A stretch of DNA of 64,000 nucleotides from Hirsutella rhossiliensis (Eukaryota > Ascomycota > Sordariomycetes > Hypocreales > Ophiocordycipitaceae), in the NCBI RefSeq assembly GCF_020360975.1, contig NW_025408667.1:4712001-4776000 (forward strand). The letters run 5' to 3'. The notes beneath the pieces were generated by a model. The model was not told the origin of the DNA. It was given only the letters and a program-made list of their open reading frames with translations, and did no database searches. Shown piece after piece: positions 57,205 through 64,000 of this stretch (position 1 is its first letter; each line of letters opens with the position of its first letter). A program made the translations under genes and the position numbers.

Positions 57205-59193
57205 AATAAGAGACCGGCCCCTTCTAGGGTCCGCTAATACCTTTTTAGAACGAGCTTAAGAGTATAAAAAGTAAGGCGGCTAGCTTATAAAATAAAGGAA
57301 TAAGCTTAATATAAGCACTTATCTTATACGCCTAATACCTACTTAATATATACGCGGTAGGTAGCGATAAAGCTCTAGGTAGGTATCGCGTAATAGCCTT
57401 AGGTTATAGGCTATTATAGATACCCTTTTAGGTGTCTTTTTAAAGGGAAAAGAGGAAAGAAAAGAGTATAAGCTTAGTAGTAAGCTATATAGGTAATTAG
57501 GAGACTGTTTTATAGGCGCTAGTAGCGTCTATATATAACCTCTTTTTTTTCTTTTTAGGGTTAAAGGTACTATATATAGGTATTAGCTTCTAGCTAGACC
57601 CTACGTTCGATAATATTATAGTCTAATACTATTTAATAACTTTATTTCTTTATACCTAGCTTATTTAATCTTAAATCCTCCTTTAGTTATAATAATAAAA
57701 CGCTCTTTATAACTATCGATTACTTAAGATAGAATAATATAGCTATATATTCTATACTAAAATCTTCGCTCCTACTACTTATAGCTAAAGTATTACCTAG
57801 TACCCGCTCTAGCCGCCCTATAGTTAGTAGGGTTAGCTAGAGCCTATACTAACTTTAACTAGCGTACTAAGGTTTATCTAAGCTATTATTACTTAATACG
57901 ATATTAAGAGAATAAGATTTATATCTTATTTAGCGTCGATAATCTAAGTAGATCGCCTTATTATATAATTACGTATCTTAATATCGACTATAAATCTAGG
58001 TTTATACCCCTAAGGTAGCGTTCTTATATTAAAACTATAGTACTCTTATAAAGAAAGTTAGTAGAAACGGTATATAATATAGTAATAAGGTAGTTATATC
58101 GTATTCTATATCTTTATCTTCCTCTATTTCTACTTTAAACCTAAGCCCTTATTTATATCCCTCTTTTATAGTATAGGTAATAGGCTAAGGGAGGCTAGGT
58201 AACCTTAGCCTCTTAACTAAAGACGTTCTAGTCTTAAATAGTAGCTTTCTGGCCTCTCGTTTAACCTAGTTAATAGCTCCCTTATTAGCCTAGCTACCTA
58301 TATATAACCTAGCTAACTTAATTAAGAGACGTTCTTTACGATAGGTACTAATAGTCGCGCGAATAGATAAGTAACTATTACTACCTTAATATCTTAAGAT
58401 ATATAGATATATTATAGCTATATTCTAGACCTCTTTATAAAGAAAGAAGGTACGCCGATATACTTATATAATAGATAGGTATTCGAAGTATAGTTAAGCT
58501 ATTATAATAAATAGGAGGGGTTTTAGCTAGGTAATAGAGGTAATAACGATTTAGTTAATTAGCGAGTAAGGAGGTAGCTTTATAAGATATAGAGCCTTTA
58601 TAGGTTCTAAATAAAAGACCTATATTTATATCTCGCCCTATCCTATATAAGCATTTACTAACTTTTAAATAACTACCTTATTATTACTATTAGATATATT
58701 AAGCTCTATATAGTATTAATAATACTTTAGTCTAGCTTATTCCCGAAAAAATCCTAGGGTTATATAGGACTAAGAAGTTTAATACCTTATAACGTTCTAT
58801 ACCTAGATAGTTATATATAGAGGCTAGTAAAGCTATATTTAGAAGGCTAACTATATATTATATAGTTTCCTTATAGCTTTAATAGTATATCCTTAAACGT
58901 CTTACCTTAAGCTTTATAGTTAGTAAGGATAAATACTAAGATAACTAGTAAACCCTACTATATATATTTCCATAATAGGAATCTATAGTAAGAGTTTACT
59001 AGATTAAGAGTATATATAATAGGCCGGATAAGTATAGTGCTTATTAAAAGGGCTAGGATAGCTAAACCCTTTATTTCTTATAACTCTAATAATATACTTA
59101 GTAGTAAACTAAAGTAAATAGTAACGTTATTTATAAGATAGTAGCCTAGGGATTTTATATTAAGAATAACGTCCGCGGTAGTAAACTCGGCCC
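57205..59193 (-). repeat. Inverted-duplication right arm (RIPed)
   Basis: Pairs with 56388-56935, then 37125-37229, then 27139-28163. Right arm minus the 58025-58330 insertion is about 1683 bp; the left pieces sum to 1678 bp. Contains the Helitron helicase C-terminus and its 3' flank. Confidence 0.85.
58025..58330 (-). mobile_element. About 306-bp insertion in the right arm, LTR-like
   Basis: Absent from the left arm (gap near 28000). Bounded by GTTCT direct repeats (58020-58024 and 58331-58335). On the minus strand it has a TATAAAAGAGG box and ends TATATTAA/TTAAGAGA. A RIPed solo LTR is the simplest reading; a left-arm deletion between short repeats is the alternative. Confidence 0.45.
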
Positions 59194-62100
59194 TATTTAT
59201 AACCTTTAAGCTAGTATATATACTTTTATTAATAACTATAAGCATCCTTTAAGTATAGAAGAAAACCCTAGGGATCTTATAGTTTAAGTTATCGCTTTAT
59301 TTAATAGTATAAGCTACCTCCTACTATAATAAGGCTCGACTACGCTAGGTATAGGCCGAGATAAAGATTAAGATATATCTCTAGTAAAAGCGGGCCTAAT
59401 CTACTATAGCTTTTATATTAAAGCTTTATCGGTTACGATTAACCGGTATTATAGCGCGTAAGTTATCCTTAAACGTAATTTAAGAGCGGTCTATAAGCTT
59501 AGTATTAAGTAAGTTAAGATCCTCTATTATTTATATTCTAGCGTATACTTTATTTAAAAGAGCGCCTAGCTAAGGATTATCTTATACGTAGACTTATTCC
59601 TTAAGAAGGATAATAGTCTTAAATATTAGCTATAGACTATAGCTATAGTAGTAAGTAATAGTCGCTTACCCTAGGGAGGCTATATAAGTTAAATCTATTA
59701 CTTAGTCTACTAAGAGACTTACCTTAAGTATAGGGGCGAACTAATAAAAGTCCCTTATTAAGAGAATAATAGGAATACCTTTAAATAGCTTATTAGGATA
59801 GTTATAGAGGGCCTAGAGGCGGCAGTTAGCATTAAATAGAGTAGCTCCCCTAAGTATACTTACTTTATTAATTATAAGAGCTAACTTTTACTTCTATATC
59901 TATTTTTTTGCTTCTAAGAATATTAAAGGCTATTATTTATTATAAGGACGACTAATATCTAAGCTATATACTAAGTAGAGTATTATCCCGCTAATCTAAG
60001 TAGCTATACTACCCGATATACCGGTAATCTAAAGGTAATATAGCTAACCTTTAGCCGTAAATACGCTATATAAAGTATCGATAATCCTAGACTTCCTAGT
60101 ACCGCTTAAACCTCTAATATACTAAAGATATTAACTAGCGGAGTTAGGATTAGTAATATACTTATCTAAGAACCGGTATATAAGTTAAAGTACTATACTT
60201 TATAGATTATTAAGCGTATAGCTAGAGGCGGTAAGAAGTCCTAACTCTATAAATCCTTTACTAGAGCCTACCTTAATAACTATCTAAGGTCTCTATATAG
60301 CCGAGTCTTCTAGTTATCTTAGAATAGGGATATTTATATTATACTACTAAATAAGTAGATCGTCGGTGTCTATATCGCTAATAGAGGTTATATTACCTTA
60401 GACGCCGCCTTCTATCTTATTAAGTATCTAGAGATAGAGTATATTTTAGGCCTTCGCCGCCGCTTAAATATCTTTTATAGAAAGAATTAGATATTAAGAT
60501 AAGAGGCTATCTTAATAAGCGCGAATCTACTAATAAAAATCGTAGTAACGTTAGATAAAAGGCCGGTCCTTTTATATTAGGTTCTCTTAGTAAAAGTCTT
60601 AGATTAGACTTTATAGGACTAAAGAGTCTCTCGTTATATCGGAGTCTTATATAGTATTTCGAAGAATCTAAAGGAGGGCTATATAGTTTTAGTAATACTC
60701 TACTATAGTTAGGTCTTTATTATAATTGCCTTTATCTAGAAGAAAGTCTATATTTATTATATCGTTGCCTTCTAACCGGCTAGCCTAGAGCTTTATATCT
60801 TTATAAGTATCCTTAGCCGATTTTCTAAGGAGGGAGATATTTACGATATAGGATCTTAGATAGGGGTAGAGGGTAGCTATATAGTTCCTCTATATACCTA
60901 TAATATTACTATGCGTCTTAAAGAGGAAGTTTTCCTATAGTATAAATAAGGCTAGGTAGAGAACTAAGTTTCTACGTAGAATATTAAAGCCGGCTTAGGG
61001 GCAAATAAAGTAGTAAAAGGAGTATACCGTTTAAAATATACCGGGTGCTCGTCTATATAGTTATCGCTAATAAATCCCTAAAAGATTAGTACCGCGTACT
61101 TAGGGGGCTATTAAAGCTTTTAGATCTATCTATAGTACTTTAAAGGACCTTTTAGAGCAATATAGGTTTTATCCTTATCTTAGCTATAGCGACGCTCTAG
61201 GGTAATTATAGATATATAGTTATAGAAGTATACGTCCCTTAGAACTAGGCCTTAATAGGCATAGGTATCTAGGTATAATAAAGTCTAGCTACTTTCCTAG
61301 AATTATACTATCTCTAATAGCTTTTTAGCGTCGGTTTACGTACTAGCCTATTAACGGAGGTAAGTTTAGCGCTAGAAAATAGTTTAATAAAGTACGGTTA
61401 AATTTATATAAGACTAATACGGTATATTAGTAAAGTTAGTTTAATTGCTTAGTAGGAAGTAATAGGCCTTTATAGCCGAAAGCTATTTATCGGAAAATAT
61501 TTAGTTAGCCGCTCTTATTAAAAACTAATAACTCTTATTTACTATAGCCTAGCGTTAGGTATCTTATTCGGTAAGATTTAGACCCCTTAACGCGGTAGAT
61601 TTATAAAGCTATCGAAGAATATTAGTAGTAAAGATAAAGCGTTTCTATATAGGCGTATCTAACTTAATAGTATAGTTTATAATATAAAATACTATAGCGA
61701 GTTCCTTAGTTTTTATTAAGATTATCGAGACGTTATAGTTATAATAAAGGCTAACTACTATAGCTTTATTATATCGGTTAATAAGCGGGTAGTTCTGCTA
61801 GATCTTAAGTAAGCTATCTTTTATAAATCCGGATTCCTTAACGATCTTTTAAGGCGCTTTAAATCGATAAGGCGTCTATCTATACTTATACGCGCTATCT
61901 CTAATAAGTCCCTTTAAAGAATACTTAATATATATATAGGTATATAAGTAAGCCTAGTAATAGTACGTAATATAATTAGACTCCTTATTAAAGACTACTA
62001 TAAGAGCCTTAGTATTATATATTATTCCCTCGACCGGATTAATCGGCTTTCTCTCCTTTTAGATAGCTTTTCTAGCTTCCTCGTCTAAGTATTCGTTAAA

Positions 62101-63946
62101 GACCGAATCTAAATACCGAACTACTTAAGTATAGTATCCCTCTTTATTAGGCTTTACTATATTATCGACTAAGGAAGGTAACTATATATTACCCTCTAAC
62201 TAAAGCAGTCTATATAAGTATAGACTGCCTTAGTTATTCGTCTTAACTATTATATAGTAATAGCTAATCTTTCCGAAAATCGATTCTTAGCTCGTCCTAA
62301 CGTATTTCTTAAAAAATAGCGAGATTTCTTAATAAAAGAAGATAGCCGCGCTAACTAGGTCTATAGTACTAAGGGCGATCTTATTATATCTTCCCTAGAG
62401 ATCGGCTAGTAGTTCCTTTACTATATTATACTTATAGAGCCTATAGATAAAGAGCCTTATTTAAACCGGGTTATTAATATTATTAGGGTTAATAGTAATC
62501 TAGATAGTAAGTATACCTATTTAAATATTAACTACTTATATCTTCCTCTATATTAAGAGTCGAGTTTTATTAGATAGCGGTTATACGTAGCTAAAGATAG
62601 ATAATTCGCGGAGTAAGAACGATATATTTAGATCTATCGTAATCCTTATCTCTCGTATCTCCTCTATAGCTCTTTTTAAGCGGTCTACTTTTAGCCGTCT
62701 ATAGACTTACTCTAGTCTATAGAAGGAGCCCCTTACTATATAGACTATACTAATATAGTAGTTTATAGATCGGAGAAGGATATTAAAGACTAGGAAATAA
62801 AAGACTAGATATATAGTAAATCGACCCTTATACTATTATAGTATATATTTAGCCTAATAATTAAGTAAGTAATTCGCACTATACTATATAAGCTATAAAG
62901 GATAAGGTCTATTACTATCTTACTCCCTTAGCGCCTTAAGGCTATTACTCTCTTATAGAAAAAGTTTTAGAAAAGTCCGCGGAAAGAAGTCCTTATATAG
63001 ATTATCTATAAAATCCGTACTATACTCGACCCTAATAAACGGTTAGTCTCCTACTATATAGACTATTATAGCGGAAGGTTTAGTATTATCGCCGCGCTTA
63101 ATCTAGCTCGTTTAGTAGGCTTTAGCTAAGAAAGATAGCTTATTAACTCTAGTAAAAGCGGCCGGCCCGTTTAAAGGAAATATACTAAAGGTTAAAGTTT
63201 TATATAGAATATTACTACTTTAGTTAGTACTCTCTAGATTAAGAGTAGATATATAGAGATCCTAAGGTAATATATAGGGCTATTCTACCGCTATACTACT
63301 ACCTAAAGGGTAGGTATCGTTGCTAGGGTCTACCTATAGTAAGGTAAGGAGCTCTTTAATACTTATAAAGCCGTTCTCTTTTAAACCCTAATTAATATTT
63401 AGGACGATAGGATCTATATATATCCTTTCTACGGCCGAGAGATCCTCTCTTTATATCCGTTCTATAAAAATAGTAGGAACTACTAAGCCCTCTATATACT
63501 TCTAGCCTTATATCTTATTAAGGTTAATTTTAAGGTCCTTATATAGGGGATTATTCCTCTAAAGCTATAAAAGGGTAGCTATTACGTAGGACTTATATAC
63601 TTAAAAGAGAGTTCCTATATCCGCTAGGCTAGGTCTATTAGCGCTGCTCTAAGATATATAGATACTCTTAACTATCTAAAGGAGCGGGTAAAGGAGCACC
63701 GTAGTAACTAGGTCGTTTATATTATTTAGAAATATAATAATATATCCCTTTATATATTTCCGGTAACTAATACTAAACAGCGTCTTATTATTAACTATAA
63801 ACTTTATAATATAGCTAAACGGGGCTTAGAAAGTAATTAGTCTCTCCTTAAAAAGAGAGAGACCGTTAAGTTCTTTAGGATAACGATACTTATATTTAAT
63901 ATCTATATTATTAACTAAGTAGGCCTTTAATAGCTTCCTACGTTTA
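58590..63946 (-). pseudogene. Helitron Rep-helicase transposase (DUF6570 type), RIPed
   Basis: Read on the minus strand through TAA/TAG stops. N-terminal DUF6570-like block, about 63900-63350: YPKELNGLSLFKERLI, YRKYIKGYIIIFLNNI, then GLKENGFISI. Helitron-N type block about 62000-61650: NYPLINRYNKAIVVSLYYN with FYIINYTIK. Helicase Walker A at 60115-60086 reads RGLSGTRKSRIIDTL, where G-G-x-G-T-G-K-S is usual; the Gly-to-Arg change fits G-to-A. C-terminal helicase motifs: ILTNYKA-GKTFKD near 58900 and LYI-LSRYRTL-GIKLLSP near 58800. About 1770 codons, the usual size for Helitron proteins without a fused nuclease. Start codon lost: 63947 is the edge of an LTR insertion. Confidence 0.8.
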
Positions 63947-64000
63947 TATAAGAATATACCCTTATATTCCTATTTTACTGTTATAAAGAAATAATAGGCA
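63947..64000 (+). mobile_element. LTR family TATAAGAA...TTCTTATA, copy 3 (window-truncated)
   Basis: The last 54 bases match the first bases of 22983-23679 (TATAAGAATATACCC...) with few differences. Same orientation as copy 2. Whether it is solo or the start of a full element cannot be seen. Confidence 0.75.

Overview
This window looks like transposon-dominated DNA from a filamentous ascomycete (Pezizomycotina). The evidence is repeat-induced point mutation (RIP): over most of the 64 kb the dinucleotides CpA and TpG have almost vanished while CpG remains, and ancestral Gln and Trp codons have become TAA and TAG. The transposon families also fit: chromodomain Ty3/gypsy elements, Ty1/copia elements, Tad-like LINEs, a MULE and a DUF6570-type Helitron. 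No ordinary housekeeping gene, rRNA, tRNA or CRISPR array was recognised. The species cannot be named from the sequence.

Layout. 1-5170: RIP-destroyed gypsy element (+). 5570-7510: RIP-shredded unknown ORF (+). 7900-10680: second RIP-destroyed gypsy (-). 10711-11404: solo LTR (-). 12190-19997: a nearly unmutated chromovirus with LTRs identical by eye (469 bp) and a 5-bp target duplication (TSD) AATCT. It has gag, protease, RT, RNase H, integrase and chromodomain, plus a convergent antisense ORF encoding a Zn2Cys6-like motif and a coiled coil. 20234-25508: 5'-truncated copia A, split by a solo LTR at 22983-23679. 27139-28163: tail of a Helitron (+). 28164-37124: mostly un-RIPed mosaic of LINE fragments, a truncated MULE, a MADS-box remnant and unrecognised ORFs. 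37230-56382: outer copia C with 289-bp LTRs, into which gypsy N (39527-46481) and copia B (49748-56060) are nested. 58590-63946: Helitron (-), cut at 63947 by a third copy of the solo-LTR family.

Two architectural points stand out. First, 27139-28163, 37125-37229 and 56388-56935 are one arm of an inverted duplication whose other arm is 57205-59193. The left pieces total about 1.68 kb, as does the right arm after removing a ~306-bp insertion, so two Helitron tails once faced each other across a 269-bp spacer. Second, about 27756-37870 escaped RIP although its borders do not follow element borders. The 5' LTR of copia C is intact while its 3' LTR carries about 50 C-to-T or G-to-A changes.

Reconstructed order: Helitron and inverted duplication first; copia C inserted into the left arm; gypsy N and copia B inserted into copia C; RIP over most of the window but not the island; the 12190 chromovirus last. 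All positions come from reading by eye; edges of degenerate elements are approximate.
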